64,000 nt of DNA from Gammaproteobacteria bacterium. Its GTDB lineage: Bacteria; Pseudomonadota; Gammaproteobacteria; Steroidobacterales; Steroidobacteraceae. The position numbers were made by a program, and so were the translations under genes. The notes under the pieces are model-generated. The model saw only the letters and a program-made list of their open reading frames with translations. It was not told the origin of the DNA and ran no database searches. The stretch is taken from positions 1 to 64,000 of the forward strand of contig JADJHU010000003.1 in assembly GCA_016707425.1 (NCBI GenBank). Reading direction: 5' to 3'. This document shows positions 45,530-54,400 of the stretch, piece by piece. Every line of letters begins with the position of its first letter. Within the stretch, counting starts at the first letter, position 1.

Positions 45530-46260
45530 CTCGCTGGAACGGCCTGATCGGCACGGCTGAGCGTGCGGGTGAGCGTCTCATCGAGCACATGGTAGGCGGC
45601 CGCGTTGAGGTGCGAGCCGTCTCCACTGGTATAGGCGTCCCGCATATACCCCTCGGCGCTGTCGTCGCGCATCGCGGCCTCGAGGTCGAGGACCGCATAG
45701 CCCTGCTCCGCCGCATGTCGGCGCACCCACTCATTGAACAGCCGCAGACTCTGCTGTTTGCCCGGGTCGCGTGCCGAACGGGTCGCCGTCACGGGCACCA
45801 CTGTCGCAAGCACGACCGTCCGGCCGCGCCCGCGCAGCTGCTTCGCCCAGCCCGCAAACGCAGCCTCGGCGGAGGTCAGTTCACGTGGAAAATAGGAAGA
45901 GCACTCCTTGAGGATCACGATGTCCGGAACAGGAGGCGGTGCCTCGAAGAGGCCCCTGATCCCGCTGCGCGTGAGCCTGAACGGGCGCTTCGGCCGCAGG
46001 AGCACATCGTCGACAGCCGGGCTTTTGTCGAATTCCCACACCGCGAGTGACTCTGCAGTGTAACCGCTGTTTCCGGTGCGTGCGGGCCACTGCGCGAGCC
46101 TCCAGTCCTGCCCGATGGATGCGCCGATGAGCAGGATGTGAGCCGCACTGCGCGTCGCGGCATACGCGCCATCCACCGGACGGCCGAAGACCAGGAACCA
46201 GGCACCGGCGGTCGCGGCGACGAGTACTATCACGAGCGCGGTGCGTCTCGACAAGCGCAT
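45526..46260 (-). CDS. SGNH/GDSL-type hydrolase
   Basis: This 244-residue protein has an N-terminal membrane anchor or signal (about 7-25). Block I is ILLIGASIGQ, in which GAS replaces the usual GDS but keeps the nucleophile Ser. The C-terminal block DGSHLN gives the Asp and His. The middle has VILKECSSYFPREL. Such proteins act as esterases or O-acetyltransferases on polysaccharides in the periplasm. ATG 46260 is chosen because the signal begins there; longer frames upstream have no support. Confidence 0.78.
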   Translation of the reverse strand: MRLSRRTALVIVLVAATAGAWFLVFGRPVDGAYAATRSAAHILLIGASIGQDWRLAQWPARTGNSGYTAESLAVWEFDKSPAVDDVLLRPKRPFRLTRSGIRGLFEAPPPVPDIVILKECSSYFPRELTSAEAAFAGWAKQLRGRGRTVVLATVVPVTATRSARDPGKQQSLRLFNEWVRRHAAEQGYAVLDLEAAMRDDSAEGYMRDAYTSGDGSHLNAAAYHVLDETLTRTLSRADQAVPAR

Positions 46261-46283
46261 CTTGCCACTCCACAGCAGACAGA

Positions 46284-46886
46284 TCAGGCTAATCGATCCT
46301 TGAAGACCTCGAGCAGATGACGCCGCAGCTTCTCGCGATTCGCCTCGAAGTTGCGCGAATTCCACCAGTTCGCCCCCTCCTCGATCACGACGTCGGGAGG
46401 GCGCTGCTCCATCCAGCGCTGCACAGACTTCTGCCGGTACTTCTCGACCGATCCGAAGGGGCGCGCAGGAACCCCCATAACGAAGGTGTTCGGAGGCACG
46501 TCCGCAATCACCACCGAGCCCGCTGCGACGATCGAGTTGCGTCCGATACGGATGTTCGGACACAAGAGGGCGTGCTGCCCGATGATGCAGTTGTCCTCGA
46601 TGACAATCGGCCCGAACACCTGGATATCCGGCTCTTCCTCACGGAACACCCACACTGCGCCGTCATGCGTGATGAAGCGCACACCCGCCGCGATGGCTAC
46701 GTGGTTACCGATCTTCACGAGGTAAGGTTCCGTCCCGGTCACGGTCGGGACGATGAAGCAACCCTCCCCGACCTGCACACCCGTCTTGCGCAGGTATTCA
46801 GCGATTGTGTAGGGATTATACTTGCGCAGCTCGAGCGAGCGCCGGATCCTGTGACGAACCTCACGAAACAGGCTGAGAAGCTCCAT
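46284..46886 (-). CDS. LbH (hexapeptide) acyltransferase, second copy
   Basis: This 200-residue protein is a paralog of the product at 36999-37634, with an N-terminal helix (YTIAEYLRKTGVQVG), hexapeptide repeats (IEDNCIIGQHALLCPNIRIG, NSIVAAGSVVIADVP) and closure VMGVPARPFG. It is the first gene of the minus-strand tailoring operon, and transfers an acyl group from CoA to a sugar. The pair probably modifies different positions or sugars. Confidence 0.85.
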   Translation of the reverse strand: MELLSLFREVRHRIRRSLELRKYNPYTIAEYLRKTGVQVGEGCFIVPTVTGTEPYLVKIGNHVAIAAGVRFITHDGAVWVFREEEPDIQVFGPIVIEDNCIIGQHALLCPNIRIGRNSIVAAGSVVIADVPPNTFVMGVPARPFGSVEKYRQKSVQRWMEQRPPDVVIEEGANWWNSRNFEANREKLRRHLLEVFKDRLA

Positions 46887-47051
46887 AGTTTTTCTAGTCT
46901 AGCCGCTGGCGGCTTGCGACTCTCACGACTCCGTTCGCATTATTACGTTAATCGGCCATCATCGTCGCACTTTCCGCACTCACACTGACGAGCCAGACCG
47001 CCTCGACCCGGAGGCAGGAAACCTGCGCCCTCAGGGACCCAGCCATCCCCC
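46887..47051. promoter_or_regulatory. divergent intergenic region, acyltransferase operon versus polymerase
   Basis: This 165-base gap is AT-richer than its surroundings at 46887-46970. On the minus strand a TAATAAT hexamer-like box (about 46933-46939) may be a -10 element for the acyltransferase operon. No perfect palindrome like the one at 36891 is present, only isolated TGTGA half-sites. The polymerase gene has weak ribosome-binding signals. Confidence 0.35.
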
Positions 47052-48408
47052 ATGCTCGGTGCACTCAAAGCCCTGATCCGTCTCGTCCTCTCGCCGTCGC
47101 TCTATGTGGCGACGATCGGCGTTGCCGTTGCGTCGGTGGTGAAGCGCGCGGAATGGGCGCTTTATCTTCTCATCATACTGATCCCCTTGCCGACCGTCTG
47201 GTACAAGCTGCAGGACTTCCTTCGGCAAGGACTTTCTCGACCTGCTGCAGCTTGCCGTCTTCGCCGGCATCTTCATCAACAAGGGCGGCTTCGACCGCCC
47301 GAAGCGGGCCTTCACCGTCGCGATGCTGATCATCGTGGCCTACGCGGCGCTGTGGAATTCGGCCCTGCGCTTCGGGCTGCCGCTGCCGGTGACGCGGTCC
47401 AATCCCTTCCTCGAGGACTGGAAGAACTACGCGGAGATGATCTTTCTCTACTTCCTCGCGTACAACGCGCTGAAGGATGAAGACTCGCAGCGCATCGCCC
47501 TGACGCTCATGGCGTCCGTCTTCCTGCTGATCGTGCTGCGTGAATTCCGCAATTTCGCGGCCGGCTCGTCCTTTTCCTACGACAACCGCGCCGCCGGTCC
47601 CTTCTGGATCATCGGACTCGGGGCAAACCATTTCGGCGCGTTCATCGCCGATTACGGCGCAGTCCTGCTCGGACTCGCGCTCATCGACCGACACCGCATC
47701 CGTCGCTGGATCTACATCGCCGCGCTGCTCATCTGTGTCTATCCGCTCTTCTACTCCTACTCGGCTGGGGCCTATATCGCGGCAATCGCCGCGATCGCCG
47801 TGCTCGGCCTGGTGCACAAGCGCATCATTCTCGTCGGCATCGTCGTCCTGCTGGTCGCCTGGAAGGCGATCCTGCCGCCGACCGTGGTGGAACGCATCTC
47901 CATGACGCGCGACGAGAGCGGCAACGTCGAGGAATCCGCCGCGCACCGCCTCAAGCTCTGGGACCACGCCGAGGCGCTCTTCAAGGCCAACCCGGTCTTT
48001 GGCATCGGCTTCAGCGGCTTCGGCCTGACTGTCGAGCACGGCGAGCTCACGGACACCCACAATTTCTACGTCAAGATGGCCGCCGAGCAGGGTCTCGTCG
48101 GGCTCGCAATATTCGCTCTCGTTCTTCTCAAGGCCTTCGCCTCCGGCTGGCACCTGTATCGCAGAGCACGCAGCGACCTCCACCGGGGGCTTGGGCTCGG
48201 CTTCATGGCCTGCGTCGCCTCGATGATGGTGAGCAACGTCTTCGGAGACCGGTGGTCCTATTTCATGCTCGGAGCATATTTCTGGATCTTCTGGGGCATC
48301 GTCGACCGCGGCGCATGGGTCGCGGCGCAGGCGGCCGTTCCTCCTGCGGCACCTCCGGTACAGCCCGAAGCCGCCCCGAACCGCTGGATACGCCGCCCCC
48401 GCCGCTGA
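47052..48408 (+). pseudogene. O-antigen ligase/polymerase family protein (Wzy-like), one frameshift
   Basis: The first frame (start ATG 47052) gives MLGALKALIRLVLS and two membrane helices up to WYKLQDF; the second resumes as GKDFLDLLQLAVFAGIFINK. The family pattern is QDFPFGKDF, so about two bases (CC) are missing at 47218-47222. Restored, the protein has about 452 residues with ten or so membrane helices and a large loop near the end containing FGIGFSGFGL and DTHNFYVKMAAEQG, the region where O-antigen ligases keep their catalytic His. It would polymerise or transfer the repeat units. The long second frame (47323-48408) could not work alone because it lacks the first helices. Confidence 0.8.
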
Positions 48409-48413
48409 CTTAT

Positions 48414-48436
48414 GTCATGCCATCCGCTCGCATGAC
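48414..48436 (+). repeat. inverted repeat after the polymerase gene
   Basis: GTCATGC (48414-48420) and GCATGAC (48430-48436) form a 7-bp stem with a 9-base loop, 6 bases after the polymerase stop. No T-run follows. It may be a weak terminator or an operator for the FkbM gene. The rest of the 141-base gap to that gene shows nothing recognisable. Confidence 0.3.
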
Positions 48437-48549
48437 TCAGTGCATTACGCGTTCTTCATCAAGACGCCTCGCGGTCCGGCGTAGGCTCGGTCGCAACGTC
48501 AGCACCCGATCGCCGCGAAAGAAACGCCGGCGGTCCGCACACCGACCGC

Positions 48550-49347
48550 ATGCTACAGATTCGCCGCTGGGCATCACTCGCCCGCAACCTCGGACCCGCG
48601 AACCTCCCGCGGATCCTCTGGTCCGAGTGGACCGGCCGCAGCATGCGTATCGTCGCAGAGCCGAGCAGCGATCACCCGCGCATGACGCTGCGCGCGGGTA
48701 CCAGCGACATCGCGACCTTCGTTCAGGTTTTCCGCGAGCGTGAGTACTCGCTGCCGCTGCGCGGTCAGGTGCGCACGATCATCGATGCGGGCGCGAACGT
48801 CGGTCTCTCCTCGCTTTACTTCGCCACCCGGTTCCCGCAGGCGCGGATCATCGCGATCGAGCCCGAGCCTGCGAACTTCGAGCTGCTGCGCGCGAACGTC
48901 GTGAACCACCGGCTCATCGCTCCAGTATGGGCCGCACTCGCCGCCGAGGACGGCGAAGTACGCATCGTCGACCCTGGCCAGGGGAACTGGGCATTCCGGA
49001 CCTGGGGGCACGGTCCGGAAGGCGCAACCGGGGTCGCGGTACCGGCGCTGAGCCTGGATTCGATTCTCGGGCACTTTGGACTCGACCACGTCGACGTGCT
49101 CAAGATGGACATCGAGGGCGCGGAGAAGGAGGTCCTCGAGCACTGCGCGCCCTGGATCGATCGCGTCGGCGTACTGGTCGTCGAGCTGCACGACCGCTTC
49201 CGCCCGGGCTGTTCGGCGGCGTTCGCCGGGGCGACACGCGGCTTCGATCTCGGCTGGACCCAGGGGGAGCTCACCATCGCGGCGCGCGCCGATGGGGTCG
49301 ACGCGCCGGCTGCGCGCCCCATCCGACGCGTCGCCACTCCCGCCTGA
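48550..49347 (+). CDS. FkbM-family methyltransferase
   Basis: This 265-residue protein has the SAM-binding motif IIDAGANVGLSSLYFA (motif I), IIAIEPEPANFELL and VDVLKMDIEGAEKEVLE, the FkbM signature. It O-methylates a sugar in the polymer or a linked group. It stands alone on the plus strand between the polymerase and the convergent TIG/beta-helix gene, with a 9-base gap. Confidence 0.88.
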   Translation: MLQIRRWASLARNLGPANLPRILWSEWTGRSMRIVAEPSSDHPRMTLRAGTSDIATFVQVFREREYSLPLRGQVRTIIDAGANVGLSSLYFATRFPQARIIAIEPEPANFELLRANVVNHRLIAPVWAALAAEDGEVRIVDPGQGNWAFRTWGHGPEGATGVAVPALSLDSILGHFGLDHVDVLKMDIEGAEKEVLEHCAPWIDRVGVLVVELHDRFRPGCSAAFAGATRGFDLGWTQGELTIAARADGVDAPAARPIRRVATPA

Positions 49348-49360
49348 GCCTCCTGCTCAG
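49344..49360. terminator. small hairpin at convergent gene ends
   Basis: CTGAGC (49344-49349) and GCTCAG (49355-49360) make a 6-bp stem with a 5-base loop; both stop codons lie inside it. It is symmetric and could serve both convergent genes. There is no T-run, so confidence is low. Confidence 0.3.
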
Positions 49361-51057
49361 TTCCTCCGCTGCAGCCGCACGTTTGCGGGCACCGGCAGCG
49401 CGGGCGTGCCCGCTGCATAGTCCCATGCGCCGATGTCGGGCGGACTGCGCCGCACACGCCCGTCGTGATCGAGGAGGATGCCGGTGCCCGTCGCACCGCG
49501 TCCATTGCCAGGCGAGGCGGCGGTGGGTCTCAGACCCGCATCGAGCGCCGGGTCCTGCGTCACCGGTGCGACATCGAACGCGGGAGCTGCACCGCCACCC
49601 ACCCAGACGTTGTTGCTGCCCGTGGGGCGAAAACTGCTGCACCAGGACTCGAAGCCGAAGTAAGTGTCCCCGACGCCGGTCACCTTGAGGATGTTGTTCG
49701 AGATCTCGAGGGATTCCGGGCAGTAGGCCACCCCCGCGCCGCCGACGCCGAAGATCCAGCCTGCCGACCCCGCGTTCGGGTCGACGACGATCGTGTTGTG
49801 CAGCACCCGCGCTTTCATTCGTCCACCTGCGCCGCGCAGCGCGATGACATCCTCGTAGCGATGATCGGTCGGCAGACCCACCTGCGTGAGCACGTTGTCA
49901 TAGATCTGCACCGCGCCCACGCCGCCGTCGAGGAGGATCGCCTGGCCCGCGACGTTCGTGATTTCGTTGTCGTGCACCGAGATGTCGGTGATCGAGTCCT
50001 TGCCCCAGCACGCGCCGCCGAAGGAGTCCTCGTGCAGCTGAATCAGCGCGCGCGAGTGCGGAATGTTGTACACACGGTTCCAGCCCACCTCGGTCCCGCT
50101 CTGCGGTGCCGACAGGTAGATCGCATGTGTAGGCTCTGAAGCATTCGCCGGACTCGTGTCGTGCACCTGGACGCCGAGCACCTTCACGGAGTCGCTCGTG
50201 CCGATCTCCACCAGGTCACCACCCGAGCCGCCGCACATCCCGCCGACACCCTGCCCGTCGATGTCCAGGCCAACGAGACGGATGGCTCTCGCATAGGGCG
50301 AGACACTCGTCGGGTCGTTGCAGGCCGCAGGCGTCACAGGCGAACCCAGCATCACGATTCCCTCCGGGGTGCAGTTCTGGACGATCACGCGGAAGTTCGC
50401 GATCGTCCAGTAAGAGACATTCTCGTAGTGCGCAAACAGCCTCGCGGCCTGGTCCATCCGGAGGACCACGTCCTCGCCTGGATAGCCCATGAGGCTGATC
50501 GGGGCCGATGGCGTCCCGGAGACCGTTGGCCGCGCGAAGGTCGAGTTGACCCAGCCCTCTGCGGCATTGCTCGCACGGTAGGTGCCGCCCCGCACCACGA
50601 TGACGTCACCGGCCTGCGCCGGCACGTCCCGCGCGAGATGGTTCGCGGTGCGGCACGGGCGCGTCACGTCGTTCGCGACGCAGGTCGAGTCGTTGCCCGT
50701 GAGGGAAACGAACCAGACCCGCCCGGGGCGAACCGTGAAGCCGTCCGGGGACCTTGCGTTGCCGTCCGCCGTCGTGACGAGCACCTCGCCGCTCGTGGCC
50801 GCATGTCCGATCTGGACGGAGATGCGCGTATCCGTCCAGACCTTGTAGCCGCCCACCTCGCCGCCTCCCACCGTGACACGGCTGGTGCCGCGCGTGGCAC
50901 CGAACCCACGCCCGTAGAGCGTCAGGTAGGCGCCATTGTCCCCCTCTCCACCGCCACCGGGTCCAGAGGAAATGTCCTGGTAGAACACGACCGGGGCGGC
51001 CACGGCGAGCGCGGGCAGCAGCGCGGACAGCACGAGGGCAAGGCGTGACACTCTCAT
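49357..51057 (-). CDS. TIG/IPT-domain right-handed beta-helix protein, paralog
   Basis: This 566-residue exported protein has an N-terminal signal cleaved after AVA (about 20) and begins VVFYQDISSGPGGGGEGDN, parallel to the protein at 21374-23101. Shared features are the TIG domain, the RPCRTANHLARD block, MCGGSGGDLVEIG, HAIYLSAPQ, NIPHSRALIQ, and the asparagine-ladder beta-helix (HDNEITNVAGQAILLDGG, IYDNVLTQ, LHNTIVV, ISNNILK). There is no lipobox Cys, unlike its paralog, so it is probably periplasmic or secreted. It overlaps the Ig-like lipoprotein gene by 4 bases. A lyase, epimerase or binding role on the polymer is possible. Confidence 0.82.
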   Translation of the reverse strand: MRVSRLALVLSALLPALAVAAPVVFYQDISSGPGGGGEGDNGAYLTLYGRGFGATRGTSRVTVGGGEVGGYKVWTDTRISVQIGHAATSGEVLVTTADGNARSPDGFTVRPGRVWFVSLTGNDSTCVANDVTRPCRTANHLARDVPAQAGDVIVVRGGTYRASNAAEGWVNSTFARPTVSGTPSAPISLMGYPGEDVVLRMDQAARLFAHYENVSYWTIANFRVIVQNCTPEGIVMLGSPVTPAACNDPTSVSPYARAIRLVGLDIDGQGVGGMCGGSGGDLVEIGTSDSVKVLGVQVHDTSPANASEPTHAIYLSAPQSGTEVGWNRVYNIPHSRALIQLHEDSFGGACWGKDSITDISVHDNEITNVAGQAILLDGGVGAVQIYDNVLTQVGLPTDHRYEDVIALRGAGGRMKARVLHNTIVVDPNAGSAGWIFGVGGAGVAYCPESLEISNNILKVTGVGDTYFGFESWCSSFRPTGSNNVWVGGGAAPAFDVAPVTQDPALDAGLRPTAASPGNGRGATGTGILLDHDGRVRRSPPDIGAWDYAAGTPALPVPANVRLQRRN

Positions 51058-51695
51058 TGCAGCACCGCCGTCACTTCCAGGGAGAGATCCGAGACGGCGC
51101 CGTTTGCGCCGCGAGTCGCCACCGCCATGTGCAGCGTGTCGCCCGCCAGAAAGCCGTTCGACCCCGGCGCAAAGTCGGCGGACGTGGAACCGGCGCCCAC
51201 GTCAAAAAACGAAGCGGCGGAGGCGATCGAGGTGCGCGAGTAATACACGCGGAAGCCGATCACCGCGGGATCGCTCACCGGGTCCCAGGAAATCGCGTAG
51301 GTGCCGGCAGCCGCCCCGGGCGGGGAGTTCGTGACCGTGACGGATACGGACTGCGACGCCGAGCCGCCGCTGCCGCTGCAGGTCACGGTGAACGTCGTGG
51401 TGGCCGCAAGCGCTCCGCTACGCTGCGTGCCGCTGGTCGCGAGTGAGCCGCTCCACCCCCCTCCGGCCGTGCACGACGTCGCGTTCTGGCTCGACCATGT
51501 GAGCACAGTCGTCCCACCCGAGGCGACCGAGGCCGGGCCTGCGGAGAGCGAGACGGTCGGCGCGGCTGTCCCAGGACCAGGTGACACGGCCACGGCTGCG
51601 GCGCCGCCCCCGCCACCGCCGCAGCCCGCGAGCACCAGCGCCGCAAGCGCCATGAGGGGGAAACCGCGGTACACCACCTCTCTGTGTCGAACCAT
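51054..51695 (-). CDS. Ig-like/fibronectin-like lipoprotein
   Basis: This is a 213-residue lipoprotein with lipobox LVLAGC and a glycine run. An Ig-like domain follows (VSLSAGPASVASGGTTVLTW, with the CT pairs of bacterial Ig folds), then a fibronectin type III-like segment (GTYAISWDPVSDPAVIGFRV). It is likely surface or periplasmic. It overlaps the beta-helix gene by 4 bases (ATGA), so the two may act as a pair on the polymer or surface. A promoter-like element precedes it at 51778-51807. Confidence 0.7.
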   Translation of the reverse strand: MVRHREVVYRGFPLMALAALVLAGCGGGGGGAAAVAVSPGPGTAAPTVSLSAGPASVASGGTTVLTWSSQNATSCTAGGGWSGSLATSGTQRSGALAATTTFTVTCSGSGGSASQSVSVTVTNSPPGAAAGTYAISWDPVSDPAVIGFRVYYSRTSIASAASFFDVGAGSTSADFAPGSNGFLAGDTLHMAVATRGANGAVSDLSLEVTAVLQ

Positions 51696-51777
51696 CGCGG
51701 TCGAATCCTCTGCAATGGATCACGGACGAAGGCGGGGAATCACCGCACACGGCGTCGCCGCGGCCCATGTAGGAGAC

Positions 51778-51807
51778 CTTATACCGTCGGTGCCTTGCAG
51801 AACTCAA
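51778..51807 (-). promoter_or_regulatory. sigma70-like promoter for the lipoprotein-beta-helix pair
   Basis: On the minus strand TTGAGT (complement 51802-51807) and TATAAG (complement 51778-51783) are separated by 18 bases. It lies about 80 bases before the lipoprotein start, within the 123-base gap after the GT4 gene. This suggests the last two genes have their own promoter. Confidence 0.4.
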
Positions 51808-51818
51808 TGGCCCTGCGG

Positions 51819-53021
51819 TCAGCGCGCCAGCGTAGCAATGGCTGCGGTGAGCCGCGCGGCGTCGCGCTCCCAGTTGTACTCGCGGCGGACCGCATCGAGG
51901 CCGCGCCGGCCCATTTCCATGGCCCCGTTCGGGTCATCGAGCAGGGCGGTGGCGGCCGCAGCGAAACTGCGCGGGTCGCCCGACTCGAATACGAGCCCGC
52001 AGCGCTCGGCGCGGGTGATACGCGCGAGCGGCCGGGCATGGGAGACGAGCACCGGCCTGCCCTCGGCCATGTAGTCGAAGATCTTGTTCGGCACGGTCGT
52101 GTTCGTGTGGTCGCTGTAGAGATGCGGCACGAGTCCGGCGTCCGCGGCGCGGATCATCGCCGGAATCTGCCGGTGATCCACCCACCCGAGGAGCTCGACG
52201 TGGTCCGCGACGCCCAGGCGTACGGCGAGCTCGCGCAGCGCCTCCACGTAGTCGCCCGCCCCGGCGATCACGACGTGCGTCGCGGGATGCCTCTCGAGCA
52301 GCAGCGGCAGCCCCTCGATCACGGTGTGCAGCCCGCGCGGCCGGTTGACGAAACCCTGATAGAGGAGCGTCGCGCCGCCCCCGGCGCGCGCACGTGCGCC
52401 ACGCTCCGTCGCCCCGGCCGCGGCCGAGGCGGCAAGCGCGGCGAGATCGGGCGTGTTGCTGACGAGTTCGATCCTCGCGCCGGGCACACCGAGGCCGAGA
52501 AGTCGTTCGCGCGACTCCTCCACGACGACGAACACGAGGTCAGACGCCTCGAGACTGCGCCGCTCGAGCCGGTCGGCCACCGCGGGATTCTTCAGGATCA
52601 TGGAGCCGATGCTGCGCCGGCCCGCCACGTTGACGCCACGCCACATCGCGGGGTAGTTCTCTGCCATGTCGAACACGAGGCGCGCCCCGTGGCGCCGCGC
52701 AGCGCGCGCGCAGCTCAGCACGAGCGGCATGTCGCGGGCGATCAGCACGTCGAGCCGCTGCTCCCGGCAGAGCCGCTCGATCGCCGCGAGCCAGCGCGGA
52801 TTGAAGAACACCGGCGTGCCGGAGGCACGGTTGAGATAACCGTTCCCAAGGGCCGGCAGGCGGTGCACCGGGAGGCCGTCGATCACCTCGTGGGAAACGG
52901 CCGCGCGCGAGTTGCGGGCGAGGACATGGACCTCGTGGCCTGCGCGCACGAGAGTGCGCGCGATCTTGTCGACGCGCGGATCCCATGGGAAGTCGTCCTT
53001 CCAGACGAGCCCGATTCTCAT
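51819..53021 (-). CDS. GT4-family glycosyltransferase
   Basis: This is a 400-residue GT-B glycosyltransferase. The N-terminal domain opens with IGLVWKDDFPWDPRVDKIA (acceptor side); the C-terminal domain has LLYQGFVNRPRGLHTVI, HVVIAGAGDYVEAL and the TVPNKIFDYMAEGRPV segment with the acidic pair. It overlaps the PaaK-like gene by 4 bases. Its sugar is unknown. Confidence 0.86.
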   Translation of the reverse strand: MRIGLVWKDDFPWDPRVDKIARTLVRAGHEVHVLARNSRAAVSHEVIDGLPVHRLPALGNGYLNRASGTPVFFNPRWLAAIERLCREQRLDVLIARDMPLVLSCARAARRHGARLVFDMAENYPAMWRGVNVAGRRSIGSMILKNPAVADRLERRSLEASDLVFVVVEESRERLLGLGVPGARIELVSNTPDLAALAASAAAGATERGARARAGGGATLLYQGFVNRPRGLHTVIEGLPLLLERHPATHVVIAGAGDYVEALRELAVRLGVADHVELLGWVDHRQIPAMIRAADAGLVPHLYSDHTNTTVPNKIFDYMAEGRPVLVSHARPLARITRAERCGLVFESGDPRSFAAAATALLDDPNGAMEMGRRGLDAVRREYNWERDAARLTAAIATLAR

Positions 53022-54400
53022 GCGCGCTCCCTCACCACCGCCTTGAACTTGCCGTTCGCGCTGCGCTCGACACGCTCGACGCGCTCGAACCGAATGGCGA
53101 TCGAGTCGCCCAGACGTGCACGCAGCTCGCGCAGCAGCTGTCGCTCGTGGGCCTCAGTCCATGCAATGCCCGCACGCTCCTCCGTCGCAATGCGCACGTC
53201 GATGGAGCCGTCTCGCCGCTGCACGATCTGCGCCTCACGGATCGGCAGGCCGCCCTTGAACACCGGATCGAGCCGTCCGATGCGCCGTCCATCGGGAAGC
53301 AGCAGCAGGTCGTCGGTGCGCCCCTCGACGGCCGCAAGCACCGGAAACGACGAGCCGCAGGGACAGGGTTCCGGGGCCGCCCAGGTCGCCGTATCGCCGA
53401 TCTCGTAGCGCACGAGGGGCATGGCGCGGTTCGTGAGCCCGGTGACGACGACGCGCCCGGGGACACCGGGCGGCGCGGGGGCGCCCTCCGGCGTGAGGAT
53501 CTCGAAGACGCCGAAGTCGGTGCTCACGTGCAGGCGTCCCTGCGCGCACTCGAAGGCCTGGAGCGCCCCCTCGGTCGAGCCGTAGGTGTCGCGCACCGCG
53601 CAGCCGAACACGCGGGCGAGCCGTTCGCGCACGTGCGCATACAGCGGCTCGGCGTTCGAGATGACCGCGCGGGGCCGCAGGCGGATCCCCGTCGACTCCG
53701 AGAAGGCTGCGAGCTGGTCGAGCGAGGAGGCATAGCCCAGGAGGTAGGCGGGCCGCCATCCGGCGAGCGCGCGCATGTAAGCCTCCGCATGCTCGGGTGC
53801 GAGGTGGTAGGAGGACAGGTACAGCTGGTGCAGGGGCCATGCCCGCACCCAGAACGGCGGACGGCGACGCGCCGCCGGGACGACGAGCTGGCCGCCGATC
53901 ATCGCCCAGCGGTCATTCCGGTCGACGCCGGCGGTGAGTTTCCAGCGCGCCTCCGAATAGGCGTAGTTGAGCTGCTCCGCCTCCGCATCGCGCACGATCT
54001 GCTTCGGCGTACCCGTGGTGCCACTCGTGAAGAGGCGGATGACGGCGCCGCGCGCGCGCATGGGATGGCAATAGTCTGCCGGGTTCGCGCGCAGCCGCCC
54101 CAGGTCGAGGAGCGGCCAGCGTGCGAGCGTCTCGAGCGCATCCCCGGGTGCGGTGGGCACGGGCAGTCCGCGGTAGGCAGGGATCGACGCCGCAGCCTCG
54201 GTAAGGAGCATCGCGAGACGCTCTGCCTGGTACGCACGCAGCTCCGCTGCCGGCGCACCCGTGCGCCGCACGATCTGCGGTACGGCCTCGGCAAATATCG
54301 AGCCGAAGCGCCGCCCGCTCAGCTGCCACGCCCGCAGCGAGGCCGCGACACTCCACGCCACCGGCGGCAGGTGGTGATAGAGCCAGAGCGAGGGCTTCAT
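53018..54400 (-). CDS. PaaK/CapK-like adenylate-forming ligase
   Basis: This 460-residue protein is close to phenylacetate-CoA ligases and CapK: LFTSGTTGTPKQIV is the P-loop, followed by NAEPLYAHVRERLARVFG, YGSTEGALQ, RYEIGDTATW and a C-terminal subdomain with SANGKFKAVV. It likely activates an acid with ATP, for transfer to a thiol or sugar. CapK-type proteins are found in capsule loci but their substrates are poorly known. A CPCG motif (EPCPCGSSFP) is typical of the PaaK metal site. It overlaps the deacetylase and GT4 genes by 4 bases each. Confidence 0.85.
   Translation of the reverse strand: MKPSLWLYHHLPPVAWSVAASLRAWQLSGRRFGSIFAEAVPQIVRRTGAPAAELRAYQAERLAMLLTEAAASIPAYRGLPVPTAPGDALETLARWPLLDLGRLRANPADYCHPMRARGAVIRLFTSGTTGTPKQIVRDAEAEQLNYAYSEARWKLTAGVDRNDRWAMIGGQLVVPAARRRPPFWVRAWPLHQLYLSSYHLAPEHAEAYMRALAGWRPAYLLGYASSLDQLAAFSESTGIRLRPRAVISNAEPLYAHVRERLARVFGCAVRDTYGSTEGALQAFECAQGRLHVSTDFGVFEILTPEGAPAPPGVPGRVVVTGLTNRAMPLVRYEIGDTATWAAPEPCPCGSSFPVLAAVEGRTDDLLLLPDGRRIGRLDPVFKGGLPIREAQIVQRRDGSIDVRIATEERAGIAWTEAHERQLLRELRARLGDSIAIRFERVERVERSANGKFKAVVRERA

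Noticed and set aside
47173..48183. 336-residue minus-strand ORF
   Set aside because: It is antisense to the polymerase gene; acidic low-complexity translation without homology.
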